NCBI GenBank assembly: GCA_028095005.1
Contig: CM051459.1
Coordinates: 276,663,229-276,727,228 of the forward strand
Origin: Rhynchospora pubera
Lineage: Eukaryota > Streptophyta > Magnoliopsida > Poales > Cyperaceae
Direction of reading: 5' to 3'
Length of the DNA stretch: 64,000 nt
Part shown: in pieces, positions 39,174 through 51,765 of the stretch
Layout: each line of letters opens with the position of its first letter
Numbering within the stretch: the stretch's first letter is position 1
Program-made: the position numbers and the translations under genes
Notes under the pieces: model-generated
The model's database searches: none
Told to the model about the DNA's origin: nothing
What the model saw: the letters and a program-made list of their open reading frames with translations, nothing else

Positions 39174-39365
39174 AAAATTGAGATCCGCTGCCGCGCGACA
39201 CAGCGTGTCGCGCGGTATGCTGGCCGTTTGATTAAGATCCAATGGACAAGGGAGCCCCGTGCATGTAACCTAGATTGGTAGGCCCGTAAAAAATGAACCG
39301 TCCGATCAAGATCAGACGGCTCGTAGTGCGCGACACGCGGTGTAGCGCAACAGCGAATCCGGATT
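39174..39365 (+). mobile_element. Mutator-like MITE, copy A
   Basis: 192-bp element flanked by GGGTGCGCC on both sides (39165-39173 and 39366-39374), a perfect 9-bp duplication. Terminal inverted repeats contain GATCCGCTGCCGCGCG and the related CGCGCTACACCGCGTG complement. Copy B lies 420 bp to the right in opposite orientation. Confidence 0.85.
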
Positions 39366-39785
39366 GGGTGCGCCAGGCCAATGCAGTAGTGCAGCGCAAA
39401 GGCGACGGTAGAGGGTCCCACTAGCAAGCTACTGTGGTGAACCCTCCCCACAAAAAATATATTTAATATCGTTGTGAGCACATGGCCCACATATCAGATA
39501 TTAAACTGATAAGAACAGATAGATCTTACTTGATAGCCTATGCGGCAGGCTGTGCAAGGAGGTTCTCTACTTCAATTTATGTCATTATACTTGCAGGGGG
39601 GGTTTTGGTGTTATGTGATTTATTCAGCACGCGTTCTGCCACATATATGCTTCTACATCAGTAAGCGTGCTCCTTTGATGCCGAAACTATTCGGCCGTAC
39701 GTGGCAACTTCAGCACGTAAGCAAAGCTCATCACTGCGGGCAGGAGAGGAACATAACACGTCTCAGAACTAGAATATATATGATG

Positions 39786-39961
39786 CAATCCGAATTCGCT
39801 GTAGCGCGGGACACGGTGTAGCGCACGTATGAGACGTCTGATCTTGATCGGATGGTTCATTTTTTACGGACCTATCAATCTAGGTTACATGCACGGGGCT
39901 CCCTTGTCCATTGGAATTTGGTCAGACGGCCAGGATGCCGCGCGGCAGCGGATCTCAATTT
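39786..39961 (-). mobile_element. Mutator-like MITE, copy B (inverted)
   Basis: 176-bp copy of the element at 39174 in reverse orientation, flanked by TATATGATG (39777-39785 and 39962-39970). It lacks the extra GCGCGACACAGCG hairpin present in copy A. Different target duplications show that A and B are separate insertions. Confidence 0.85.
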
Positions 39962-40055
39962 TATATGATGGATCATGGATGTGTAGTTTTCGTCAATATT
40001 TTTATTTTTTTAAATGTCTTTTGTTACTTTTCTGTTTTGTTTGGAAACGTGCCAA

Positions 40056-40539
40056 CAGGGGCGGAACCAGAATTCCGACATAGGGTGGGCCGACCAGCCG
40101 ACCGTGGAGTAAAAAATAGCGCTGCCTGTCGCGATCGTGGAGTCTGTCGCGGTGTCGCCTGCAGTCTCCCGACTCCTTAATCCAGAGCCGAGAGAGAGAG
40201 AGAGAGAGAGTAAGAGAGATGGATTTGCGTAACAGAGAATGAGAATTGCCGAATTGGGAGATGGATTTGAAAATTATGAGGAACGATTTAAAAATTAGAT
40301 ATTTCTTTCTATCTCTGACGGGAATTGGAAGATGAATTTGCGTAAGAGAATGAGAATTGGTCTTTGAGTGTTTACAATGAGAGAGATGGAGCCTCTACTT
40401 AGACAACTAACTAGGCCAGATGGACTCATTTATTTCAACTTTGGATCTTTAGCGTAGGTCCAACTATAACCTCTCCAATAAATTTTTCTAATTTGGCGTG
40501 TGCATGACACACGCTCGCCACCCTTTAGTTCCGCCACCG
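40056..40539. mobile_element. Non-autonomous hAT element
   Basis: 484-bp element with ends CAGGGGCGGAACCAG and GTTCCGCCACCG and an 8-bp duplication CGTGCCAA (40048-40055 and 40540-40547). CAGGGGCGGA-type ends and 8-bp duplication are hAT features. A GA microsatellite (about 40190-40210) lies inside. No transposase. Confidence 0.8.
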
Positions 40540-40557
40540 CGTGCCAACCTATATATT

Positions 40558-40991
40558 CAGAGGCGGAGCTAGGATTTCGACTTAGGGGATGCTAGAATTT
40601 TTTACTTAGCCATACTAAAGTTTAAAAGTTTAAAAATCTAAAAAAAATTTGACAACAAAAAATAATATTGCATTATTTTATAGTAGTAATTTCTTAACAT
40701 AAATTATATCAAATAAATAAAGAAGTAATTTTTTCTTCCAAAAATAATAAGCAAAATTTTTCATATTTGAGCAATGTTTTATTTGTAATTTTTTGTCTTC
40801 TAAATTTACTCTTAAAGAAAAATTATAATTATACTAGTTTGAATAAATAATAAATTTAATTAGATTGTATTTGAACTCTTTTATTAGAGTGCAATATGTT
40901 ATATACTAACAAAATTCAGTATATAATATAAAATCTCTCCATAGAGTTTTAAAATATTAGGGGTGCCAAGCCCCCCTTGGCGATGTCTCTT
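40558..40991. mobile_element. Degraded hAT-like element
   Basis: Left end CAGAGGCGGAGCTAGGATTT is typical of hAT elements. The right end is poorly conserved around AAGCCCCCCTTGGC, and no target duplication is clear. It lies just right of the intact hAT element. Confidence 0.4.
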
Positions 40992-41346
40992 TGTTTGTTT
41001 TTTTGTTGTCTTTTTTTTTTTCAATGCCAGGACAGTCGTCAGATCTGTCAAGAATCTCAAGATACATTACCACTAATGCCAGATCCAAAGGCTTGAAACT
41101 CACGTTAATGAAAGATTGAAAGACCACGAAAATAGTTTTGAAAACGTCAAAAAAAGCACACTACTTATTAATTAAAGAAAAATCAAATATAAACATCCTA
41201 GTTCTTAAATAATAAATGTTTCAAAAGCATACTTTTTAATTTATCTCTTTCATTCTTTTTCTCAACTCACCGTACAATTGAACTTCCCTTCGTTGACCGA
41301 AATCTTGCGAGCCTTAATCCCAAAAACTCCTTTGGATCCTTGTTTT

Positions 41347-41492
41347 TGGCTCCGTTTGGATGGTGTGGAAATAAGAGAAATAAGAGAAGAAGTATTGGGA
41401 AGTGTGTAATTTTGTGAAGAGTTTAGATTATTTATAATAAATTTGAGAGTAAGAAAAAACTATTTCCTTATTCTTGCGTCCATCCAAAAGAA
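41347..41492. mobile_element. Tourist-like MITE, diverged
   Basis: Left end GGCTCCGTTTGGATGG, right end CCATCCAAAAGAAC, interior GTGTGTAATTTTGTGAAGAG shared with the family. No clear target duplication. Confidence 0.55.
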
Positions 41493-41737
41493 CTTTAGAT
41501 GAGTCTTTCAAACCTTTCGGAAGCTGGGTGGCTACACAGGGGTATGAAATTCCGTGCCGTTTGATGAAAAGAAAAGAAAGTGCCCCCCCCCCCCCCCCTT
41601 TTTAGCCAACATTATCAACTCCATGCTCACTGGTACTTTGACCTCACTATAGGTAGGGAAGTTTGGAAGGAGTTCGGCAAGACGACTTCGGTGAAGACGT
41701 GAAAGTGCTGAGAAAGGCACCGGCTCCCTTGAACATT

Positions 41738-41899
41738 GGCTTTTGTTTGGATAGATGTGGGAAGAAGGGAAGAAGGGAAGAAGTGGGAAGAAGTATTGGA
41801 AAGTGTGTAACTTTGTGAAGAGTTTGGATTGTTTATAATTTTTTTTGGGCCTTCTTCCTTCTTCCTTCTTCCTTCTTCCAACCCCATCCAAACAAGGCC
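41738..41899. mobile_element. Tourist-like MITE, 162 bp
   Basis: Ends GGCTTTTGTTTGGAT and ATCCAAACAAGGCC, flanked by ATT (41735-41737 and 41900-41902). Same core as 22226, 24635 and 25607. A run of C (about 41582-41598) lies just upstream. Confidence 0.75.
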
Positions 41900-41902
41900 A
41901 TT

Positions 41903-43618
41903 CTGAGAAAACAGAAGCCGGAAATGCTCTTCACGACCTCGTTTGAAGGAAGTTTGCTTGCTTGGGATTTCTTTTATAGGGGAGAAGGAATGACTGAAGG
42001 GTTAACTAGATGTACTCATTCCGGCTCCGCCGGAACTAATTGTTCTGGAAATATTTGGAAGTGATTCTTCTTTTATTATGTTTAGGGAAGTCCAATGAGC
42101 AATCCGGACTTAAAATAAATTGGGGAAGTGTTAATTACTCCGAATTCTGAAAAGTTCAATGAGCTAAATAGTTTTCCGAAATTGTGGACGAGTTAATTAC
42201 TCAAAAAAGTTCAAGGAGGTAAATATTTTTTCCAAATTAGGGATGAGTTAATTACTCTGAAAAATTCAATGAGCTAACCGGTTTTTCTTCTAGCAAAATT
42301 AGTGAAAATTTATTTCATATTGTTATCAACAACTAATTAAGAGACCTTCGGATTAACTTATATTGATTGTAAGAAATAAATAAGTAGAACTAAAAAATCA
42401 GTTTCAGTCTTAACCAAGTTGGAACTGGTTAACAATGATAGAGTATCGAGGCAAAAACCATATACGAATAACTACTTAACAATGCCATCCTGAAAGATAG
42501 CTAGTATGTAATTAATCAGCCTGAGTGTACTGGTTTTCAACCAATAATAGATCACAAAAGTATTGCTTCGCTTGAGATCCAATTCCTCTAACAGTGCAGA
42601 GCACAACAAACCGTCAGTGAATGTCTTGATCACATCAGACTCATCAACCCCCCTAGTCAACTCTTCCAATTAAATTAAACTAAATAGGCATACACATCTA
42701 TCAATATGCAATTAGATATGTAGAATTATTTGAAGCTCTACACGTCTATATCCCAATTGATTGATTTCAACTGAAAAAATAAACTTTATTGTAGCCAAAT
42801 TTGTTGTGTGATGATTTATCATTGCAAGACCTGAAAGACAAGACATATCTAAAATAAATTCCCTGTATATTGCTCAAAATGACTACCCTATATTGCTAAC
42901 TTATAATTAAAAATAAATTCCCTCTTCACATAATTTCACTATAGAAAATTACGTTGCTCATATCACTGATTCATTGATATTCTATGAATTTCAATTAAGG
43001 ATAGATTGATTTCAAATATATACTCTCTCTTTCTCACTCTTGTTTGTTACTTCTGAGATTTGAAAAACACTCATTTCATTTTGGTCCAAGTATCTAAAAT
43101 TTTCTTTTCAATCCAATTTGTTAAATAAGAACTATAAGAACTATCATTCTTAATTCAAAAGTTTTTGAACGCATAGCCGAATATCTTGGGCTCCCATGAC
43201 ATCTATGAAAATTTTAGAATTAAAAAAAAAAAAAAAAACAGCTAAAAAGCGTTAGGAAAATGAGAATCTGAAGAAGGGTACGTTTTTCAGAAGTTAACAA
43301 TGCCTTACAGAAAAAAAAAAAATTGTAAATCATATCAATTTGATTGTCTTAGTAAGAATGAAGCTTTGTCCATAAATCTAATACTTAGAAAAGACTAAAT
43401 GAGCAATAGAACCAAAAAATGATTCTCATAGTAGTTTATACAACATGTGATCCAAAAAAGTAATAATTAAAAGAAATTTGCACAAACGACATTTTGTTGA
43501 GGATCGATTTCACCAAAAATCTACTCGACCTGCTTGACATGAATGGGCAATTGAAGTAAAGAAAAACATAGGCACACTTTATTGACTTCAATTGAAAAAC
43601 ATCCACGTATATTATATG
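41903..43618. other. Intergenic DNA with a possible gag remnant
   Basis: AT-rich and mostly featureless. A minus-strand open frame at 42472-42669 reads DESDVIKTFTDGLLCSALLEEL early on, faintly like Ty3-type gag, but is too short to be sure. No gene supported. Confidence 0.25.
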
Positions 43619-44211
43619 ACGGGTACGGATAAGATTTTATTTTCGTTAGACTAACGGGTATGAATACGGATAAAGAAAAATTTTCGTTAACTTATTGGGT
43701 ACGAGTACGGATAAGGGTTATTTCGTACCCATTATCTAACGGGTAATATTATACAAACATATATGTATATATAATCAAGTTTTTAGCATATTTCAAAAGA
43801 TATGTTATTAATTTCGATCTTCATCCAAACTTATTTATGATGATGATTTTTCATTCTATATTATATTATAATTTATAATTAATTATATAGATTTTTTGAA
43901 TTCAATTGATACGAGAATAAATTTCATAATTTTTGTTATATCTAAAATATTATCTAAATATTTTACTTTATCTATATATTTATTTGATCTTATTTATTTA
44001 TTTATCACATTATAAATTAAATTAATAATATTATTATTACCCGTTATGTACCGTAGGGCCCTACCCTTACCGTTAATTCTTAACGGGTATGGGTATGGTA
44101 CGAGTAAAGTTTTTTTTAACGGGTATGGATACGGGTATGGGTAAAGAAAATTTTAACGGGTACGGATATGAAAATACCTTCTACCGTACCGTACCGTACC
44201 CATTGACAGCC
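43619..44211. mobile_element. hAT-like fold-back element with ACGGGTA subrepeats
   Basis: Both ends are dense in ACGGGTA and TACGGAT on the plus strand, with complementary TACCCGT or CCGTACC blocks opposite. The right end CATTGACAGCC matches the hAT-type terminus GGCTGTCAATG read backwards. The left terminus is not recognisable, so the element looks truncated. Confidence 0.5.
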
Positions 44212-47200
44212 TTACGGGAGGGGTGGGGCGGGGGGGAGTAGCGTACGCATAGAAACGCGTTTTCTGGATTTTCGAAAATGAAAGAGAGAATTTCAAACGC
44301 GTTTTCTAAAAATGAAAAAAAGTGAACGTGTTTTCTAAAGGATGGTGGGGATAATAGAAATGATGGAATGATATTAATCAATTCCGAAGAGAAATACATG
44401 TTTTCTCCTCCCGTACTTCATGCCTGCAGCACCATTCTGTATTATATGTTCAAAAAATGTATTGTTGACATTTCTATATTATATTCTCCCCGTTTACTCT
44501 TACAGTGTTAACCATATAATAATATGTTCTAATATGGTTATTCTGGTACATCTAGTGTATTCGATTAAAATCACGAAACTACTCTCTGTCTCAATTAATA
44601 TTCACACAAAAAACAAATATTTTATGGTAGGTCATAAAAATACAATCCTAAATCAATCAATTTTCCATCCATGCTGCCAAAAATATCCAAATTTCATACC
44701 ATATAATAACAACAAAATGAAAAAATTAACTGTGTTATACCATTAATGAAATAATATCCAAATTTCAATTTCCCTTACTATTTTTTTTGTGCTATACCAT
44801 TAAATGCCTGTGCAATTGTACCAAATTGTTACAGATAAAGTAGCAAAAAATAAAATATTTTTTCCAAGAGAACAAATCAATCAGAGCTTAGGGGAAAAAG
44901 GAAAACAAATCTTTTGACGTTCACTGATATGAATAGGCAGTTAATTTGTCCTCTCTTCTATAATGATTGTTTCACACTTTTGAAAAATGATACTATGGTA
45001 ATATTATTTAAATTAAAGCAAAAATAAAGTCATATAATAAATTTATCTTAACATTTTGTAACCTAATAGAACATATAAAGCTATAATGCAAAATTTCTCT
45101 CATATCAATTCTCTACTGGTAATGAATACTCTATTTTAATATTGCTTTCTTCAATTTTCTTTCTTTATTAATTAAGAACATATTTTACAATATTAGAATT
45201 TTAAAAACAATATCTAGAATATTCGTGGAAATTAAGTAGCAAACTGAAGTTTCTTTCTTCTCCTCTATTTTTAAATGATATTTTTCTATTTTGATTAACA
45301 TGTCATACATGATACAATACATGAATACTTGCTCGAATTGTTTACAACAAAATAATACATTTATGTCCTAGTAGCCTTGCTCCAAACACACCAGAGCAGT
45401 TGTGGAAGTTCTGTAGAATCCTTTTTGAAATTACCTTAAAAACTAACCTCTATTCCTATCACAGCAAAATTGGCATGATAGTAGCAACTATACACATGAA
45501 ATCATAAGGAAAAGTATGGACGACACTTTTAACTTTTCTTTTACAGATGTGGAAAGAAAAGAAACAGATTAATTGTCATCTTCTTTATTATTAATTACAC
45601 TTGCAAGCTCTCTCATATCTGAAGAATGGATCAGGGAGCAGTAGGGATCAGTGTAACCGAAAAGATACAATGACCTCAAAATCACGATTGTTGCAGCTTA
45701 AACTGTTACCAGTAACTGTACCAGTCAAGTAGTGACACAAAGTGTAATATCAGTTGAGTATTGCTACCAATTATAATACCCGTTCATGGAACTTTTTTTT
45801 GTTATTTTTCATTTACGTTAATCCAATTTGTACTGTAATTTTTTTTGACAGAAAATGCTATCTTTTCACCATCCTAAATAACAAAAATCGGATGGAAAAC
45901 TAAATATAAATTAATTTTCCTCTGAACTCAAAGATAATGTGCGCTATTATATTGAGATTTTTTTATTTTTTTTAATAGATATATGAATTTTTTTCCAAGA
46001 AAAGAATCCCGAAATGTAAGAAGTGTTGGATTATAGAGTTAATCAAATGGCAACTTCTACTTGCTATATGAGTATATGACCAGATTTAATTTTCAAAAAG
46101 AAAAAGAAAACATGGGAAAAAGAATTGGGTATTTCCTGTGCAACAGGATCAAACCAGAGTGCTCAGATTCAATAATGACATAATCATTCCAAAAAATTGG
46201 CAGTACACACAAATCATCCTCAAAATCATAGTATTTCGTCAAAACACTCAAGATATTGTCTGTCTGAATTTCTCCAACATATGGATGTGAAACGTTCTGA
46301 ATTTATTATCTCCACAATTCTATCTATCCCAAATATCATTTGTGCAAATCTTCATCTTTAAGGTTTTGAAAGATAATGGATGATTTTTTTTTTTTTTCAA
46401 TTCTAAGTGCAATTTGCATAGCTGCTGGTCTGTCCTTCCATTAATCATATTTTAACTCAGTTTATTATAGCAGCTAAACCTTTGTTGTCCATTTCTTTTC
46501 TTTTATATTCTCCTATTATGTTGGAGATAAAAATTAATTTCGAAATAATGAAGAACCAAGGAAATTCCAACAGAGGTGATTAATCATTGTTGAGTGAATA
46601 TCCTTGGAGATTTTATTTTCTTTCTTTCCAGGAAATCAGTATTAAAGCACACTAAAATTTTTAGTTTTTTCTTGTAATTCAATTTGTTCGTAGGTTCTAC
46701 TTACATCTGCCAAGGAGACCGAGGCGTTGACTGGAGGAGAAAAGTAAGCACGACGAAAAGAACGTACCCAAGTGGGATCTCTATGGACTCACCGAGCGAA
46801 TGAGAGGAGAATTCTGTAGTCGGCCCCCGCAAGCGAGCTGTTTGTAGTTGTAAGATCGAAGAAGAAACTCGATTCCCCTTCTCTCTCCACTTCTGTAGGA
46901 GGCCAGGAGGGAGACGAAAAGAAGTAAGAGGTAAGGTAGACTATTTTTACCTTTTCTTTTCTTTTGGGAGGCACGGAGAGCACCATTTATTAAATATAGT
47001 ATAATGGGACATGGAGAAGAACGGCAGTAGTTGATAATTCGTAAAGTTAAAAAATCAAGAAGCAGCCATTTAAAACCGTGCACCAAGCTTACTCGGAGAA
47101 AAAACACGACCTCTTCATAATTGGGCCCAGAAACCACGAAAAATGATAAGTTTGTGAGCATCAACCAGGAGGCCTCGATGAGGTTGCTTGGACGGGTCTA

Positions 47201-47584
47201 TCTAAAAGCTAAACTGACCCGCTACAACACAAATTCACAGTGAGCGTGACTTGCCCGTATGACCGAGCAGCATGCCTGCGATTGAAATCAGACGGAGCAG
47301 AAGACGGAAAAATACTGTTCATACACTGTTCATTCACTGTTCATCTCTGTTGGCGTTACGCGGCAAACATTATAGATATATAAATTACGCGAAAGGTGGG
47401 CCCTAACCGACCTCGTTGATCAAACCGACTAGCTGGCCTCTCACCCCCACCCGTATCCACACGTAAAATCCAGACAACATTTCTTCTTTCGGAATCATTC
47501 TACTCTTTCCGGAACATGAAAAGCCGTGGGCCCTCTTCACTTAAGGTTTAAACGTCACTAATCCATCCATGAAGTTATGATTCA
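44212..47584. other. Intergenic DNA
   Basis: No gene recognised. On the minus strand, around 47164-46780, GC-richer sequence with GGGCCCAA and CTCG-GTGAGT could be a promoter and first non-coding exon, but no downstream coding exon was found. Confidence 0.35.
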
Positions 47585-47742
47585 GGGCCATTTGGATCAA
47601 GCGGGAATTTGAAAATTTTTTTATTCCTAAGCATAAATTTATTATAGACAATTCAAACTTTTTACAAAATTACACACTTCCCAATACTTTATGCTAAGGA
47701 ATAGAAAATTCCTCCTATTCCTAAGCGATCCAAACGCCCCCG
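47585..47742. mobile_element. Tourist-like MITE, diverged
   Basis: Ends GGGCCATTTGGATCAAG and CGATCCAAACGCCCCC are inverted repeats, with the interior AATTCAAACTTTTTACAAAA typical of the local family. No clear target duplication. Confidence 0.6.
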
Positions 47743-48185
47743 AAAATAATAGAGAGCAAAAAACCAACAAAAAAAGTGGAATTTTTTTTTTTTGGGACGA
47801 AAGGAGAATCTCAAATATTCGTTCCCCGACGAAATATCACTTCCGATTCAGACTTTATCGGAACTATATTTTTGAGATAAATTATGGGACTATATATTAT
47901 GCAATTAATTTTTTGTACGTCACTTCAGAAAACAAAAACATCTTTCGCTTACGTACATCGCCTTAGTTCCTTTTAGGTGACAGTCTGTTTACAATACGAA
48001 TCAGGTGTTGTCCGATAAGCTGTGTTGCGCGACACATCTAACCGTTCATGCGATCCAACAATTTTAGTTGTTTTCCTCTCCGCTCCCTCGTATCGGATCC
48101 AAAACACACTCGCTCCCGAATCCGGATCTAAGTGCGCGTCAAATCCAAACCAAATCTCGTGTTATTTTTCGAATAAGTTCCTATT

Positions 48186-48644
48186 CACTACAAGAGAGAT
48201 GGTCTATTGCTAGATTTGCTAAAATTTTTAGATAGATTTTTTTTATTAGTGTTGGACTTTATTCTATTGCTAGATTTAATTGATGCACTAAAGTCTAACA
48301 ATTTTTTAACAAATTTAATTTTCTATTAATATGTACTAAAAAAATCTAGCACTTGATTTTTTATAGACTTTTGAACCTTGCAATGTTTAATGTAGCAATT
48401 TTTTGCTACACCATAAATTAATGTAGCAAAAAATTGCTACATTAAACATTGCAAGGTTCAAAAGTCTATAAAAAATAAATTGCTAGATATTTTAGTACCT
48501 ATTAATAAAAAATTAAGTCTTGCCAAAAAATTGTTAGATTTTAGTACATCAATTAAATCTAGCAATAGAACAAAGTCCAACACTAACAAAAAAAGTCTAT
48601 CTAAAAATTTTAACAAATTTAGCAATAGACCATCTCTTTTAGTG
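48186..48644. mobile_element. CACTA-type MITE with extended hairpin
   Basis: 459-bp element starting CACTACAAGAGAGATGG and ending CCATCTCTTTTAGTG, flanked by ATT (48183-48185 and 48645-48647). CACTA ends and a 3-bp duplication are those of the CACTA superfamily. Both halves are near-perfect complements, with a central hairpin at about 48364-48473. No coding capacity. Confidence 0.9.
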
Positions 48645-48647
48645 ATT

Positions 48648-49286
48648 CTTTTGGATTTTATTCTCCGACGTGACTCCGGTGATCCATGCCACGATACTGA
48701 GCGTGGGTGGGTTCGTTAGCTTTGTGAAGATGAGGAGAGAAGTTTTGGGGTTAATTCGTGGTGGAAGGGTCTCATTTGGCGGAGGAGCCAATGGCTTGGT
48801 ATAGTGACATTTTACATCCAGCTATGGATTTCCTAGAATTGTGATATCAATTCTCAAATTTACAGATATAAGTGGTCGCATTGAAGCTATAATCCTGGTG
48901 ATCTCAAATTTATCGATAGCTCTTAGCTGGATGTCCAATTGTGATAATTTGATATACGAGCAGTTTCATAATCAATGTGTTGTCGATATTCTGGACAGGT
49001 AAGGCAATTTGTGTAGAGATGTATGCAGCCGTGAGAGTACCAATTGGTATTGACCATGTTGGCCATTTTAAAATCTGCAATTTTACTTACAGTGGAAAGA
49101 ATAGCAACATCATAGAAGCAATCAGGATGGCGAAACATAAAGTCAATTTCTGATAATAGCTGACCTTGCAATACAAGCCCTATTAAAGCAGCCAAAACAT
49201 TTGAGTAATGGAAGGGATAAAAAATGAATAAAAATTCAATATATTTGATAATTAAGCAAAAGAAGATGTACAAAATTAAATTAAAA
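48648..49286. other. Intergenic DNA
   Basis: No gene recognised. A minus-strand open frame at 48923-49273 has no known domain. Confidence 0.35.
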
Positions 49287-51469
49287 CTAGCTATTGTATC
49301 GCGCTACGCGCGATATAAGATCAACATGAAATGATTATATTGTTTGATTTAGTAGATTCGTTGTTTGTTAATAGTAGATTCAGGATCAATCTGAATTGAT
49401 CTTGACTGTTTAGCAAGTAGATAAACTGGAAAAAAAATATATTGCTGGATATTTTTTTTAGAACATCCGTAAAATTTCATGAAAAATAACAAAGGATCAC
49501 AGTGTAGCAGAATAACGGTAAAGGTAAGTAAATGAGCATTACATGTTGGTATCTATACAAAGGAAATGCGTACTAAAGAATGTACTAAACTACCAATGCT
49601 TAAATGAGATCTTTTATCTTGCGTGTGCCAGAGACAATTAGGCCACACAACCTGATCTTGGCGTGAAGTTTATTAGACAAATAGAAATAGAAGGATTAAT
49701 TTACTGTTAGAGAACATAAATAAGGTAAGAATATACACAAATGATGACACAGAGTCTATCCTTTGGTCCATAGCAAGAAATATATATGTGCATTGTAAGA
49801 ATATCGTTATAATGGCTTTCACTTCAATTCCTTGAAGCTTCATAAAAAAAACTAAAAACATGAATTTAACTTGAATAATTAGTTGACCACATCCAACAAT
49901 CACAATTAGAAACACCATAGCAATCTTCGAAAAAGTAAAGCATAATTAATGGATAAGCTTAAGGTGCCTTTTAATCAAGCTCGATAGGCGATGAATTAGT
50001 TCCAGTTTTACCTTTTTATAGCCCTCGATACAATTGTTTTGTCCACGAACCTCAAGCCTAAGTTTTTTTATTACAGGAGCGGCTTGTTTAGTTCCAAGTC
50101 TGCCAAAAAGGAAAAAAAAAGGATTAAAAGATCAACCAAAGCTATAATTTTTTTTTAAAAAATGAAAAAGTAACCAAGCATGAGGATTTTATTCAAACTG
50201 TAGATCTGTTCAATGCACAATAGGAAGCATAAAAATATATATCTAAAGTGAATCGACATAATTATTTTTACAATTGAAGGCCTATGTAACCCAATTGGAT
50301 CTAACAGGAAGCATCTTGCTAGCACTATATATTTTATTTCATTATAATAAAGAAAACCCAAGACTGTATCGAAAAAATGATTGGGGTAGAAAAAGATAGA
50401 TATACATATAAAATTTTAAAACTGATATAAAGCGCCAAAAAGCAAGAAAGGCCAGAATCAGGAAGAGTCGCATTTTTTTTATTGTAGTTGCATTTGGTGT
50501 GATCACCTAGATACAATTGTCACTCAGAAAATGTTGGTTGCTAGTATTGATGATAAAATATAATATAAAATTATCAAACAAATGAGAAAAATAGTCTAAA
50601 AAGACCAATAGTAACAGATAACTTACTGCTAACTATCACTCATGGGTGCAGAGGTCCTTTAATACTATATCTTTTAGGTTCAAACAGATGGTCCTCCTTT
50701 TTTTTTCCGAAGGAAACATATTGCACTTAGAATTGAGAAATTAAGAACGAAATTTGTTCTAAGAACTCATTGCCACCAAACATGGAACATCCCTTTGCCA
50801 TTTTAGATTTGCAATCACAACAATAAATCGAAATGGTGTCTCAAATAAATAGCATGCAAATCAAAACAAAAAGTTTTAGGAGGACAAAAGCAAATAGCAA
50901 ACCTCCATTTATGTATGATAGAGCATCCAAAACAATTCTAAGATTACTCAGTCATATTAGAAAGAAAGCAAGCCTGAAATGATCATTTAACCACAACGAA
51001 TTAGATCATCAAGCTAACATGTACCTTAAAAAAAGGAATCTGTTTGATATCATTCTTTCTTGACATATCACCAAAACTACCAGCACATGCCAACAATGTG
51101 CATGCCCTAGACACTTGATTTGTTTAGCCTTTTAACATTAGTGGCTCATTTTTTTTAGCGACCCTTTTGGTTGTTTTTCCGTCCTTTGAATAATTAAATT
51201 CTATTTTTAAAATCATGTATTTGGTTTAACATTAGTTATTTGGAGTACCAGTAAGCTAACTTAGACATATACATTTTTGTCACTCTTTTAGAGGTATGGT
51301 CTCTCTCGCATTCTATTATTTATTACTCCTATCTGTTGGTCCTATTTTGGAGGAGAAGGTGACCTAGAGAAAATATATTATTTAAGGATACTTCAATGCA
51401 ATAACATTTGTATTTAACCCCAAATTTAATGCTTCTTACAATGCTCCTAAGCCATACCATATTTCTTAT

Positions 51470-51765
51470 GAGCATGTTTGGTAGAGGATTAAAGGTGGAG
51501 TAACTCGTTTAATCTACTTTTACTCCAAACATGATTTAAATTCGGTTGGAGTAGTGTCGAGTAAGGAGGAGTAAATTACTCCACCATTTTAGGTGGAGTA
51601 AAGTTACTCCATGGGATTAAGAGATGGTTTTCATTTTTATTTACTCTTTCTCTATATTTACTCCATCTTGTCATACCAAACATGATCTAAAATTGGAGTA
51701 AAGTGGATTAACTATTTACTCCTCCTTAAACTACTCCGCGATTTACTCCTCTACCAAACATGGCC
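51470..51765. mobile_element. Tourist-like MITE inside Helitron 2
   Basis: 296-bp palindrome with ends GAGCATGTTTGGTAGAGG and CCTCTACCAAACATGGCC, flanked by TAT (51467-51469 and 51766-51768). The interior repeats GGAGTAAA and TTTACTCC. Confidence 0.75.

Noticed and set aside
39174..39961. Single 790-bp fold-back transposon
   Set aside because: Each arm has its own different 9-bp duplication, so two separate insertions explain it better.
42472..42669. Ty3-type gag gene on the minus strand
   Set aside because: Only a faint local resemblance over about 40 residues, with no zinc knuckle or pol nearby.
46781..47164. Minus-strand gene start
   Set aside because: Promoter-like composition and a possible donor site, but no coding exon downstream, so it was left as intergenic.
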